Positions 1 through 7,781 of a DNA stretch of 64,000 nucleotides are shown one piece after another. Every line of letters begins with the position of its first letter. Within the stretch, counting starts at the first letter, position 1. The stretch covers positions 248,001 to 312,000 of the forward strand of contig NZ_NBWU01000001.1 in NCBI RefSeq assembly GCF_002514735.1, given 5' to 3'. The position numbers and the translations under genes are program-made. Source of the stretch: Sediminicola luteus (GTDB lineage Bacteria; Bacteroidota; Bacteroidia; Flavobacteriales; Flavobacteriaceae). The notes beneath the pieces were generated by a model. It did no database searches, was not told the DNA's origin, and saw only the letters and a program-made list of their open reading frames with translations.

Positions 1-75
1 TGAATGATTGAAGGCCCAGACAGCTACCACCATATGCTAGTAAGGCCAGAATTAGTTTCGTCGATTCGTTCTGCT

Positions 76-83
76 CAAATATA
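76..83 (-). promoter_or_regulatory. Possible leftward promoter (-7 element)
   Basis: The minus strand reads TATATTTG, an exact match to the Bacteroidota -7 consensus TAnnTTTG. No good -33 TTG is visible at the expected distance. It could serve a gene that leaves the window at the left edge, for example one starting at the minus-strand ATG at 33-31. Confidence 0.3.
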
Positions 84-91
84 GAATAAAG

Positions 92-115
92 AATAGGTTT
101 TTACCTATTTTTCTT
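92..115 (+). terminator. Short hairpin with T tract
   Basis: AATAGGT (92-98), loop TTTT, ACCTATT (103-109), then TTTCTT. The 7-bp stem is GC-poor but is followed by U-rich sequence as in an intrinsic terminator. No rightward gene upstream is visible in the window, so its role is uncertain. Confidence 0.3.
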
Positions 116-275
116 AGCATTAGTTTAACTTGACCTCCCGACTTTCTTATACCCATGCCCCTATGAAGACCAGTAATATAAGGGCTTCCCTTCGTTCTAG
201 ACCGTCTTTAGCTTATTTTGAATTTAAACAATACCGCCCCATAATGTTACAGTACCACAATTGCCCGGAAAGCCG

Positions 276-283
276 TATTTTTG
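276..283 (+). promoter_or_regulatory. Possible promoter of the arsenosugar-type operon
   Basis: TATTTTTG matches TAnnTTTG exactly and would start transcription near 290, about 60 nt before the first start codon at 350. The closest upstream TTG (261-263) is only 12 nt away, shorter than the usual spacing, so only the -7 part is supported. Confidence 0.35.
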
Positions 284-349
284 ATATAGCCAGGAATTTC
301 TACCCCTGTAAGTTAATCCTAGTCCCAAAGACTTATTGGCAAACCGTCT

Positions 350-973
350 ATGGAAAAACACCAAAACCTATTATTGATATTTACCCGAAACCCCGAATTG
401 GGGAAATGTAAGACCCGTTTGGCATCGAAGGTCGGTGACCAAGCCGCGCTGGATATCTACACCTTCCTTTTGGCGCATACCGCGCAGGTCACCCGATCGG
501 TAGCTGCCGACAAACAGCTGTATTATTCCGAAACCATTTGGGAAAATGATATTTGGGACAATGCCGTTTACGACAAAAGGCTACAGACGGGTTCAGATCT
601 GGGAGCCCGAATGCACCAAGCCTTTGCCCAAGGCTTTGCCGATGGCTATGAGCGCATCATCATTATTGGCAGTGATCTGTACGATATTGACACCGCAACC
701 ATCGATATCGCTTTTTTAAAACTTGACGAAAACGAAGTGGTACTCGGTCCCGCTACCGACGGGGGGTATTACCTCTTGGGCCTATCGCGCCCCCAAAATC
801 ATATTTTCAAGAACAAAGCCTGGGGTACCGATTCGGTTCTTGCTGATACCCTGGCCGATTTAAAACACAGTAAGGTGGGCCTTTTGGACGAACGTAACGA
901 TGTGGATCATTACGAAGACATTGCCGATAACCCTGCCTTTGCACCTTTTTTAAAACATATGACCCATGACTAA
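350..973 (+). CDS. DUF2064 / TIGR04282-family transferase (arsenosugar-cluster type)
   Basis: A 207-residue protein of the DUF2064 (TIGR04282) family, which has a nucleotidyl/glycosyl-transferase-like fold and is named for its genomic association with the radical-SAM enzyme ArsS. The family start is visible near residues 7-24 (LLLIFTRNPELGKCKTRLA), with IIGSDLYDID near 103 and PATDGGYYLLGL near 132, the expected positions for nucleotide-binding loops. It is the first gene of a five-gene operon and overlaps the purine nucleoside phosphorylase gene by 8 nt. Family membership is clear. The substrate is unproven; a role in moving the sugar or aglycone in arsenosugar synthesis is inferred from the ArsM-like gene two positions downstream. 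Confidence 0.85.
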   Translation: MEKHQNLLLIFTRNPELGKCKTRLASKVGDQAALDIYTFLLAHTAQVTRSVAADKQLYYSETIWENDIWDNAVYDKRLQTGSDLGARMHQAFAQGFADGYERIIIIGSDLYDIDTATIDIAFLKLDENEVVLGPATDGGYYLLGLSRPQNHIFKNKAWGTDSVLADTLADLKHSKVGLLDERNDVDHYEDIADNPAFAPFLKHMTHD

Positions 974-1781
974 AAAACAAGTAGAAGAATCGATTGCCTA
1001 TTTGCAAGGCAAAGGTTTCGAAGCCCCCGAGGTCGGTATCGTATTGGGTACCGGTCTAGGTCAATTGATAGACCATATCGAAGATAAAATAGAGGCCCAT
1101 TACAACAATATTCCCTTTTTCCCCTTGGCCACGGTAGAGTTCCATAGTGGTAAATTGGTCTATGGTAATCTACACGGCAAAAAAGTGGTCGTTATGCAAG
1201 GCCGTTTTCATTTTTATGAGGGCTACGACCTTATCGACGTAACCTACCCCATTCGCGTGATGCACGGTTTGGGTATCAAACACTTGTTTATCTCCAACGC
1301 CGCCGGTGCCATAAACCCAGCTTTTAAGAAGGGCGAAATCATGCTTTTGGAAGACCATATCAACCTACAGGGCGGATCACCCTTGGCCTTTAAGGGTGTG
1401 GCCCAGTTCGGGGAGCGCTTTGTAGATATGTCGCAACCTTATGATAAGGCAATGTCAGATACCTTAAAAGAAATAGCCAGTCAGGAAAACATAACCCTTC
1501 ATGAGGGGGTCTATGCCGCCGTGGTCGGTCCACAATTGGAAACCCGGGCCGAATACCGCATGTTAAAGATCATTGGGGCCGATGCCGTAGGTATGAGTAC
1601 GGTGCCCGAGGTAATCGTGGCGAACCACCTGAATTTACCCATAGTCGCTTTGTCAGTTTTGACCGATGAATGCGACCCAGATAATCTAGCCCCGATCAAT
1701 ATCCCGGAGATTATTGAGGTGGCCGGCAAGGCCGAACCCAAGATGATCCGATTGTTTACCGAATTAATACAACGATTATGA
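966..1781 (+). CDS. Purine-nucleoside phosphorylase, trimeric class
   Basis: A 271-residue class I (trimeric) purine nucleoside phosphorylase, which splits purine ribosides with phosphate to the base and ribose 1-phosphate. The phosphate loop (GIVLGTGLGQL, residues 24-34), the AGAINP segment near 115 and the base/ribose site (LETRAEYRML, then GADAVGMSTVPE near 212-223) are all present, and the length is normal. It overlaps the genes on both sides (8 nt before, 4 nt after), so it is translationally tied to the ArsM-like gene. That placement suggests, as an inference, that it removes adenine from an adenosyl-arsenical intermediate rather than, or as well as, serving ordinary purine salvage. Confidence 0.92.
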   Translation: MTKKQVEESIAYLQGKGFEAPEVGIVLGTGLGQLIDHIEDKIEAHYNNIPFFPLATVEFHSGKLVYGNLHGKKVVVMQGRFHFYEGYDLIDVTYPIRVMHGLGIKHLFISNAAGAINPAFKKGEIMLLEDHINLQGGSPLAFKGVAQFGERFVDMSQPYDKAMSDTLKEIASQENITLHEGVYAAVVGPQLETRAEYRMLKIIGADAVGMSTVPEVIVANHLNLPIVALSVLTDECDPDNLAPINIPEIIEVAGKAEPKMIRLFTELIQRL

Positions 1782-2743
1782 GTTATTTAGATGCTACCAA
1801 CCAACTGTATAAAGAAGCGGCCTTAGAGCCCAATGTAGGACTTTGTTGTACCACCAACCCGGTTTGGCAACTGCCCGGACTCTCTATTCCAAAGATCATG
1901 CAAGAGATGAACTACGGTTGCGGGAGTACGGTTTCGGCCTCCGATTTGGTGAACGACCCAAAAGTGTTGTATGTTGGTGTAGGTGGTGGCATGGAATTAC
2001 TGCAATTCGCCTATTTCTCGCGCCAAAAAGGTGGGGTAATCGGTGTAGATGTGGTAGATGAAATGCTACAGGCCTCTCGCGATAATTTCGCTATCGCAGA
2101 AAATGAAAACCCTTGGTTTAAAAGTGAATTCGTCGATTTGGTAAAGGGCAGTGCCCTAGATTTGCCCGTAGCCGATGCCAGTATCGATGTAGCGGCCCAA
2201 AACTGTTTGTTCAACATATTTAAGATAGACGACCTTAAAAAAGCGGTAGCCGAAATGTACCGGGTACTAAAACCCCATGGACGATTGGTAATGAGCGATC
2301 CTATTTGTGAACAGCCCATGAGTAACGAATTACGTAACGACGATCGTTTACGTGCCCTTTGCCTCAGTGGTAGTATTCCCCTAAAGGATTATGTTAAGGT
2401 ACTGACCGATGCCGGCTTTGGCACCATTGAAATCCGTGCCCGAAAATCGTACCGGGTATTATCGCCCAACCACTACCCTACCGATGAGCTGATCTATATC
2501 GAATCTATTGAAGTGGCGGCCATTAAAGACCCCATGCCCGAAGATGGTCCGTGTATGTTTACCGGAAAAACGGCCATTTACTACGGAAACGACGAATACT
2601 ATGACGACCAAAAAGGCCATGTGCTATTACAGAACCAGCCTTTGGCCATTTGTGACAAAACCGCAGCAGCCTTGGCCCAGGAAGATGCCGAGATTCATAT
2701 TAGTGAAAGTACTTGGCATTACGATGGGGGTGGATGTTGTTAA
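1778..2743 (+). CDS. arsM: ArsM-like arsenite methyltransferase (arsenosugar type)
   Basis: A 321-residue SAM-dependent methyltransferase of the type annotated as arsenosugar-biosynthesis ArsM. The SAM loop VGVGGGMELL lies near residues 66-75. Cysteines at 143 (QNCLFNIF) and 195 (ALCLSGS) fall where ArsM enzymes carry their As(III)-binding cysteines. There are further cysteines at 23-24 and 48, and the protein ends in GGGCC. The start codon overlaps the stop of the phosphorylase gene (ATGA). ArsM methylates arsenite stepwise, and dimethylarsenite is the substrate that ArsS adenosylates in the known pathway. ArsS itself is absent from this window. Arsenic as substrate is inferred from family resemblance and the cysteine pattern. 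Confidence 0.82.
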   Translation: MSYLDATNQLYKEAALEPNVGLCCTTNPVWQLPGLSIPKIMQEMNYGCGSTVSASDLVNDPKVLYVGVGGGMELLQFAYFSRQKGGVIGVDVVDEMLQASRDNFAIAENENPWFKSEFVDLVKGSALDLPVADASIDVAAQNCLFNIFKIDDLKKAVAEMYRVLKPHGRLVMSDPICEQPMSNELRNDDRLRALCLSGSIPLKDYVKVLTDAGFGTIEIRARKSYRVLSPNHYPTDELIYIESIEVAAIKDPMPEDGPCMFTGKTAIYYGNDEYYDDQKGHVLLQNQPLAICDKTAAALAQEDAEIHISESTWHYDGGGCC

Positions 2744-2786
2744 AAATGTATTTTACCCACATCGAAAAACGTAAGTTTTAGGAAGG

Positions 2787-2841
2787 ATCGCCTACCAATG
2801 CTATGCACTAGAAGTTGTTTTATGGGTAGGCGATTTTTTAT
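2787..2841 (+). terminator. Terminator-like hairpin spanning a start codon
   Basis: ATCGCCTACC (2787-2796) is a perfect inverted repeat of GGTAGGCGAT (2825-2834), and the right arm runs into TTTTTTATTTT. The 28-nt loop contains the likely start codon of the DUF547 gene (2822) and the right arm lies inside its first codons. It could end part of the transcripts after arsM or hide the start codon. Confidence 0.5.
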
Positions 2842-3517
2842 TTTGTTCTTTTTTGTAGTCGGTCTGCTTCAAGCCCAACTGAGCCACGATAATTGGAACG
2901 ATTTATTACAACAATATGTATCGGAAAAGGGCGAAGTGGATTACGACAATTTTGATAGATCCGCTTTAGAAGATTATCTTAACTATCTAGGTACGAATAC
3001 CCCGGAAGACCAGTGGACCAAGGCAGACCGATTGGCCTATTATATCAACCTTTACAATGCGGCCACCGTGGCCCTGATATTGGATAACTACCCTTTACAA
3101 AGTATCAAAGACCTCAAAAAACCCTGGGGCCGTAAATGGATACGGCATGGCGACCAAACCATTTCCTTAAACCATATCGAACATGGAATCCTACGGAAAA
3201 TGAATGAGCCCCGAATCCATTTCGCCATCAATTGCGCTTCTATTTCCTGTCCGAATTTGGCCAATACGGCCTATACCCCACACGAATTGGAGTCCCAATT
3301 GCAGCAGGCAACAAAAGCCTTCTTTACCGATACCACCAAAAACGACTTTCGTGGTAGTACCCCAAAAATATCGGCCCTGTTCAAATGGTTTAAAAAAGAT
3401 TTTACCCAGAACGGCAGCTTGGCAGATTATATTAATCCATATTTGGACCAAACCTTAGGTCCCAAAACCAAATTCGAGTACCTCACTTACGATTGGGGAC
3501 TAAACAAAAAACCATGA
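2822..3517 (+). CDS. Secreted DUF547-domain protein (first of two)
   Basis: A 231-residue DUF547 protein of unknown biochemical activity. I chose the ATG at 2822 because it begins a clean signal peptide (MGRRFFILFFFVVGLLQAQ); an in-frame ATG at 2798 would add eight non-signal residues. The DUF547 hallmarks are present: DRLAYYINLYNAATVALI, the block ending HIEHGILR, and HFAINCASISCPNL with its paired cysteines. DUF547 is often grouped with proteases or papain-fold proteins, but no activity is established. It sits 78 nt after arsM, separated by a hairpin, and overlaps the next gene by 4 nt. A paralogue lies at 8861-9583. The export signal places it in the periplasm or outside. Confidence 0.85.
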   Translation: MGRRFFILFFFVVGLLQAQLSHDNWNDLLQQYVSEKGEVDYDNFDRSALEDYLNYLGTNTPEDQWTKADRLAYYINLYNAATVALILDNYPLQSIKDLKKPWGRKWIRHGDQTISLNHIEHGILRKMNEPRIHFAINCASISCPNLANTAYTPHELESQLQQATKAFFTDTTKNDFRGSTPKISALFKWFKKDFTQNGSLADYINPYLDQTLGPKTKFEYLTYDWGLNKKP

Positions 3518-4236
3518 GCCAGGCCGAAATCAGTATCATCATACCTACGTTGAACGAGTCCGCCCATATTGGGGGCTTATTGACCCATTTAAACCAAAAT
3601 GCCCATAAACGGGGGCGATTGGAAATATTGGTGGTAGATGGAGGCAGTTCAGACGACACCCAACAGATTGCAATAGCTCATGGGGCCCGTTTTATTTGCG
3701 CTGATCGGGGCCGGGCCGTACAAATGAATACCGGGGCACAAATGGCCCAAGGCAGCATTCTCTATTTTTTACATGCCGACACCCTACCCCCAGTCCAGTT
3801 CGACCAATTGATCCTAAACAAACTTTCCAACACCTGTGAGGCCGGATCCTTTCGTATGCGATTCGACCATAGCAGTCGCTTTTTAGGTTTGTTCGCTTGG
3901 CTTACCCGCTGGAATTTCCCGATATGCCGGGGAGGTGACCAATCGTTGTTTTTGACCAAGTCGCTATTTGAATCCAGTGGTGGTTTTAATGAAAACTACC
4001 GCATTTATGAAGATGGGGAGTTTATACGCAGATTGTATAAGCTTACCGATTTTGATTTGATCCAAAGGCCCGTGACCACATCGGCCCGTAAGTATGAAGA
4101 AAAAGGCCTTTTCAATCTTCAATTCCATTTTGGTATGATCCATGCCAAACGCTATTTGGGCGCCGGCCCGCAGGAATTATACGCCTATTATAAAAATCAT
4201 ATTGAGCCCCCTAACCCCCGAAGGGGGAATTTGTGA
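3514..4236 (+). CDS. TIGR04283-type family 2 glycosyltransferase
   Basis: A 240-residue GT2 glycosyltransferase of the TIGR04283 group, which co-occurs with ArsS and DUF2064. The nucleotide-binding start (ISIIIPTLNES), the DGGSSDDT block near residue 45 and the metal-binding HADTLPP near 85 are clear. The start at 3514 gives an ATGA overlap with the DUF547 stop; an in-frame ATG at 3493 lies inside the upstream gene. The last nine codons and stop run through a CCCCC-GAA-GGGGG repeat, so the C-terminus (PPNPRRGNL) is probably repeat-derived. It is last in the operon. Transfer of a glycerol- or sugar-type group to an arsenoriboside is an inference from context. Confidence 0.85.
   Translation: MSQAEISIIIPTLNESAHIGGLLTHLNQNAHKRGRLEILVVDGGSSDDTQQIAIAHGARFICADRGRAVQMNTGAQMAQGSILYFLHADTLPPVQFDQLILNKLSNTCEAGSFRMRFDHSSRFLGLFAWLTRWNFPICRGGDQSLFLTKSLFESSGGFNENYRIYEDGEFIRRLYKLTDFDLIQRPVTTSARKYEEKGLFNLQFHFGMIHAKRYLGAGPQELYAYYKNHIEPPNPRRGNL
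4211..4230. repeat. REP-like element CCCCC-GAA-GGGGG
   Basis: CTAACCCCCGAAGGGGGAAT folds as a 5-bp GC stem with a GAA loop (4215-4227). From memory, similar short elements recur between genes in flavobacterial genomes. Here it supplies the end of the TIGR04283-type gene and lies between two convergent genes, so it may also act as a transcription stop. Confidence 0.55.
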
Positions 4237-4302
4237 TCACTTGAAGAGAAACCAAAGTGTTCTTGGGCAAAATGATTTGATTTTTACAAGTCTGAGAAGT
4301 CC

Positions 4303-5349
4303 CTATTTAGCTAGCCCTTTATTTCGGGAATTATAATCCAACAACACCCCTTCACTGATCCATTTGGCCAAGGCTTGGCGGTTATCGGGATCCAAAATGC
4401 GTCTTTGATCCTTTTTGTTCCGGATATTGCCCAGTTCAATAAAGGTCATGGCGGGTAAGGTATTTTTTACCAAATACAGCGAACTACGATCACTAAACGT
4501 TCCCGTATAGGTACGGTTGGGCTGGAATTTCTTATACTTCTTTTCAAAGGTCTTATGTATGCTTTCCGACAAATGCTTGCCGTTTTTGCTTTTATGGTGA
4601 TGGTAGAAGAACACATCGATATTTTGGCCTTTACTTCGGCTATCGATATGGGTTACGATCAATCGTTGGTATTGCCCCCTATGTTTTTTATACAATTTGT
4701 TTACGGCCTTTACCCGCTGCTTTAGACGGTCGATCTGTTTAAGTGGAATGGTCTTTCCTTCTAAAGTCACCTCATCGCGATCAATGGGTAGGTAGCGCTC
4801 ATCGCGTATGCCGTCGTTGGGGTCTTCGATGATCATGTAGACCGTGGCCCCATATGATTCGAGTTCACGTGCCAATCGCAGGGTAACATCATAGGCATAT
4901 TCGTCTTCGGCCACATCTTTTTTACCCAGTTTGCCCATTGCCCCCGGGTCGGGACCACCATGGCCCGAAACCAGATAATACACCGCCTTCTTTAGCGCTT
5001 CACTCTTTTTGGGCCAAGCCTCCTGACCTTTCCCATAAATAGAATGGACTTCCACCTCGGGCACCGATGCTACTACTTTTCCCGGCGGATTGGCCAGAGT
5101 TTCCTTGGGCAGTGTATCCAATTCCACCACAGGCAGGGTATAGGTCTGCCCTTGGGTCAAGTGCAGGCTATCGCCCAACAGGGACTGATTGAGTTCTACA
5201 AAATCTTTATAAAGTTGGGGCGGAATACCCTCTTTTCGCAACAGGCTAAAAATACCGTCGCCCTGTTCGGCCACTACCGTACGGATACTATCTTGGGCAG
5301 ACACCCATCCCGTACAGACAAACAAAAAAGCCAAGCATAGCCGAAACAT
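4303..5349 (-). CDS. N-acetylmuramoyl-L-alanine amidase (Amidase_3) with LysM-like N-terminus
   Basis: A 348-residue secreted peptidoglycan amidase that would cleave the bond between N-acetylmuramic acid and L-alanine. A signal peptide (ending GWVSAQ) is followed by a LysM-like region at about 25-75 (VVAEQGDGIFSLLRKEGI through LTQGQTYTLPV). The Amidase_3 domain follows, with Zn and catalytic residues visible as SGHGGPDPG, DEYAYD, VTHIDSRSK and FIELGN. The domain is typical apart from inserted charged stretches. It converges with the arsenosugar-type operon and has its own -7 element 19-26 nt upstream of the start. It probably acts in septum splitting or wall turnover. Confidence 0.88.
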   Translation of the reverse strand: MFRLCLAFLFVCTGWVSAQDSIRTVVAEQGDGIFSLLRKEGIPPQLYKDFVELNQSLLGDSLHLTQGQTYTLPVVELDTLPKETLANPPGKVVASVPEVEVHSIYGKGQEAWPKKSEALKKAVYYLVSGHGGPDPGAMGKLGKKDVAEDEYAYDVTLRLARELESYGATVYMIIEDPNDGIRDERYLPIDRDEVTLEGKTIPLKQIDRLKQRVKAVNKLYKKHRGQYQRLIVTHIDSRSKGQNIDVFFYHHHKSKNGKHLSESIHKTFEKKYKKFQPNRTYTGTFSDRSSLYLVKNTLPAMTFIELGNIRNKKDQRRILDPDNRQALAKWISEGVLLDYNSRNKGLAK

Positions 5350-5367
5350 AACACCCTTTTATGACTA

Positions 5368-5375
5368 CAAAGATA
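5368..5375 (-). promoter_or_regulatory. Promoter -7 element for the amidase gene
   Basis: The minus strand reads TATCTTTG, an exact TAnnTTTG match, and would start transcription near 5361, about 12 nt before the amidase start codon. No clear TTG is present at -33. Confidence 0.5.
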
Positions 5376-5448
5376 GTTAAACTGTTTTGGAGTGAAGCCG
5401 ATGATTGATTCTTGATGCTTTTGAACTGGACATCTACTTTACTTGGCC

Positions 5449-6723
5449 CTAAAAATACTGCCCAATCCCAAATACGATACCGCTGGTGGCGTTTTTGGTT
5501 ATGCCATAGCCATAGTCGATACGGAAAACAGCATTAAAAATGCGTTTGTGTATAAAACGAACGCCTACGCCTGGGTAGACCCGTATATTGGCTTCATCGG
5601 TAAAATCGGCAAAATCGCCGCCAGGGTTGCGCCATGATCCCGCATCTACAAAAAGATTGCTTTGCAAAACGAACCAGTCTTTCTCGATCAGCGAATGGCG
5701 GTACTCGGTATTGATCACAATTGAACCGGTACCCCTATCGATTACATTACCTACCCCGCGTATGTTTACGTTATTATCTACCGTAAAGGGCGCAAAAGGA
5801 CTATCGACATTGGACGCCAGGCCCAAGCGGACACGATTGGCCCAGTTACCGCGTTTGCCCCAGCGTTCAAAATAAATAAAATCATTAAACCCGATCCAAA
5901 ACTGGGGCGCCTGATCAAAATCTTGGCTCCGCACATATTGCAGGTTCAACCTACTGGCGAAACCATCGAGGTATTGGTGATCGTATCGTATATTCTCATA
6001 ATTGTACAAGAGTTTTATCAGATACTTGTCGATATCGAGGTCTTGGGGCACCCCGGCATCCGTTGCCCCGGACTGGTAATCGTATTTTTCGGTAAAGACA
6101 TTGAGTCCCAAGGCAAAATTGTTCCTATGGTCCAACTCAAACAACCCCAAAGCCTCTATAGATTGGTTGTTGTATTTGTAATAAGAAGAACCCGATTCGA
6201 GATAGACAGGCTCTTGGGTGGTCAGATCGGTATAATTGACCTCCATACCCCATTTGGGCCCGAACAGATAGGGTGCCTTAAACCGTAACCCGTAGGAATC
6301 ATATACATCGTGCTGGTAAAAAACACCTAGGGTCATATTGCGACCCAAAAAATTAAACTCTTGTAAACCTATACGAAAGGCAAACTCCTCTGAATTGGAC
6401 GAATAGAGATTGGCAAAGGGAATTAGGGTAAAGTTTTCGGTGATTTGGTAACGTACCACATGGCCTGTGTTTTGTTGGCTTACGGAATAGGAAGCATTGG
6501 AAACCGAAGGCAAACGTTTAAAACGGTTTACGTCTTCTTCCAACAAGGTCGAATCCAACACGGCTCCTTTTTTCAACAGGGCCATGGATCGCATAAAGGA
6601 TTCCTTGGTACGTTTGAGTCCCTCGAATTGGATCTCCGTCACGGTTTCCTGTGCCTGGATGGGTTTCGCCCATAGAAAAGCCCCCATAAGCAGTGCAGAG
6701 AACAGGTATTTAGTATTTCGCAT
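5449..6723 (-). CDS. BamA/TamA-like outer-membrane barrel protein
   Basis: A 424-residue outer-membrane protein of the Omp85-like group. After a signal peptide (ending KPIQAQ) there is a single POTRA-like segment at about residues 28-105 (VTEIQFEGLKRTKESFMRS). A roughly 300-residue barrel follows, rich in alternating aromatic strands, and the protein ends in FGIGQYF with the C-terminal aromatic residue typical of barrel insertion. It is much shorter than BamA (five POTRA domains), so it is probably a dedicated translocation or assembly barrel rather than the essential BamA. Its start overlaps the end of the GH113-like gene by 14 nt, indicating co-expression. Confidence 0.75.
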   Translation of the reverse strand: MRNTKYLFSALLMGAFLWAKPIQAQETVTEIQFEGLKRTKESFMRSMALLKKGAVLDSTLLEEDVNRFKRLPSVSNASYSVSQQNTGHVVRYQITENFTLIPFANLYSSNSEEFAFRIGLQEFNFLGRNMTLGVFYQHDVYDSYGLRFKAPYLFGPKWGMEVNYTDLTTQEPVYLESGSSYYKYNNQSIEALGLFELDHRNNFALGLNVFTEKYDYQSGATDAGVPQDLDIDKYLIKLLYNYENIRYDHQYLDGFASRLNLQYVRSQDFDQAPQFWIGFNDFIYFERWGKRGNWANRVRLGLASNVDSPFAPFTVDNNVNIRGVGNVIDRGTGSIVINTEYRHSLIEKDWFVLQSNLFVDAGSWRNPGGDFADFTDEANIRVYPGVGVRFIHKRIFNAVFRIDYGYGITKNATSGIVFGIGQYF

Positions 6724-7711
6724 AAAATTCCCGTAAGGTTTGTTCAGCTGGTTTATTTTGCGGGGTAAACCAATTGTCTTGGGCTCCGCCTACGTTTTTA
6801 TAATCTATAAACCATTTCCAGACAAAACCGCCCGCAAACCAAGATTCCGGCCAAAAGGTTTCCAACAAGGCCTGGGTAGCCCGAGCCTGAGCCCCTAGAT
6901 TGACAGGGGTATCGGTATCGTCTACCAACCAGGGTTTGGCCCCGGTAAAATCCATGGAGCGGTACCCGAATTCGGTAAACAACACCGGTTTGCCGACGAT
7001 ATCGGACAGTTGTTTTATGGTTTTCTTTCGAGGTTCCCAAGCCGACTTTAGGCTGGCCAGATCTGGGGAACGGTCTTCGGACAATGGGAAATAAGCATCT
7101 ATACCAATATAGTCTAGCTCGTCCCAAAGCGGGCAACGTTTGTATTCGTCCCAATTAGCCGCATAGGTTAATTTACCTTTATAAATCTGACGGATTTCCT
7201 TTACCAGACCGTGCCAATAGTCCGGTCTATTTTTCATAAAACGTTCCAGTTCGGTCCCGATACAGAACAGCGGCAAGTTTTCCGATTGGGCCAACTGGGC
7301 ATAAGAAAGGATGAACTTTGAATAGGAAGCTTCCAGCTTTTTCCAATCGGCCTCCGACTTCATCTCCAATTTCCCGGTAAACTCGCCCCGCCAAATCCAT
7401 ATTTGGGGTTTTAGCATTACCTGGATTCCTTTTTCCTTCAACAGACCGATATATTGTTTGGCCCCGGCCGCCGTTTCGCCAAACCACTGCCGGTCGGTAT
7501 CGAAAATGATTTCGGTGGCGGCTAAATTTTCCATAAAACCAAAAGGCATTATGGCGACCCAGTTCGCATTCATCTGGGTAACGGGCACTACTTGTTCGGG
7601 AATCAAAGCCTCGTTGGCGGCCACAAAACTTAGTCCGTTTATTTTTTGGGCTTTGGGCGTAGTACAACCCAACAACATAAATAATAAGCCCCAAAAAAGG
7701 AATCGTTTCAT
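6710..7711 (-). CDS. GH113-like glycoside hydrolase lipoprotein
   Basis: A 333-residue lipoprotein (lipobox LLFMLLGC, Cys16) with a TIM-barrel glycosidase body resembling family GH113, whose characterised members are beta-mannanases. The likely acid/base is in FCIGTELERF (near residue 153) and the nucleophile in VLFTEFGYRS (near 247), each at the end of a predicted strand. WFAGGFVWKWF near the C-terminus fits a substrate-cleft wall. It overlaps the BamA-like gene, so both are probably made together. The substrate is not deducible, and the GH113 assignment is by motif memory only. Confidence 0.7.
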   Translation of the reverse strand: MKRFLFWGLLFMLLGCTTPKAQKINGLSFVAANEALIPEQVVPVTQMNANWVAIMPFGFMENLAATEIIFDTDRQWFGETAAGAKQYIGLLKEKGIQVMLKPQIWIWRGEFTGKLEMKSEADWKKLEASYSKFILSYAQLAQSENLPLFCIGTELERFMKNRPDYWHGLVKEIRQIYKGKLTYAANWDEYKRCPLWDELDYIGIDAYFPLSEDRSPDLASLKSAWEPRKKTIKQLSDIVGKPVLFTEFGYRSMDFTGAKPWLVDDTDTPVNLGAQARATQALLETFWPESWFAGGFVWKWFIDYKNVGGAQDNWFTPQNKPAEQTLREFYAKY

Positions 7712-7781
7712 CTTATAACCCGTTTGCTATCGGCAAAATACAAAGTTTTACATCAAATTGTGGCTAGGAAATACATCCCCC

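Larger units (their letters stand above)
1..349. other. Left-edge intergenic region
   Basis: No convincing gene lies here. A rightward open frame from 130 to 411 overlaps the real gene at 350 in another frame and has no recognisable domain. The stretch holds a leftward -7-like element (76-83), a short hairpin with a T tract (92-115) and a rightward -7-like element (276-283). It therefore looks like a control region between a leftward gene outside the window and the operon that starts at 350. Confidence 0.6.

Noticed and set aside
1-83. A minus-strand frame reading KLILALLAYGGSCLGL, like a lipoprotein signal
   Set aside because: It has no ATG, GTG or TTG start in frame before the hydrophobic stretch, and it leaves the window after a few residues.
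130-411. A 93-codon rightward open frame
   Set aside because: It overlaps the DUF2064 gene in another frame, has no recognisable domain and its composition looks non-coding.
2700-2797. Possible SECIS element or ArsS remnant after arsM
   Set aside because: No in-frame UGA-selenocysteine context and no radical-SAM CX3CX2C motif; the gap is only 78 bp.
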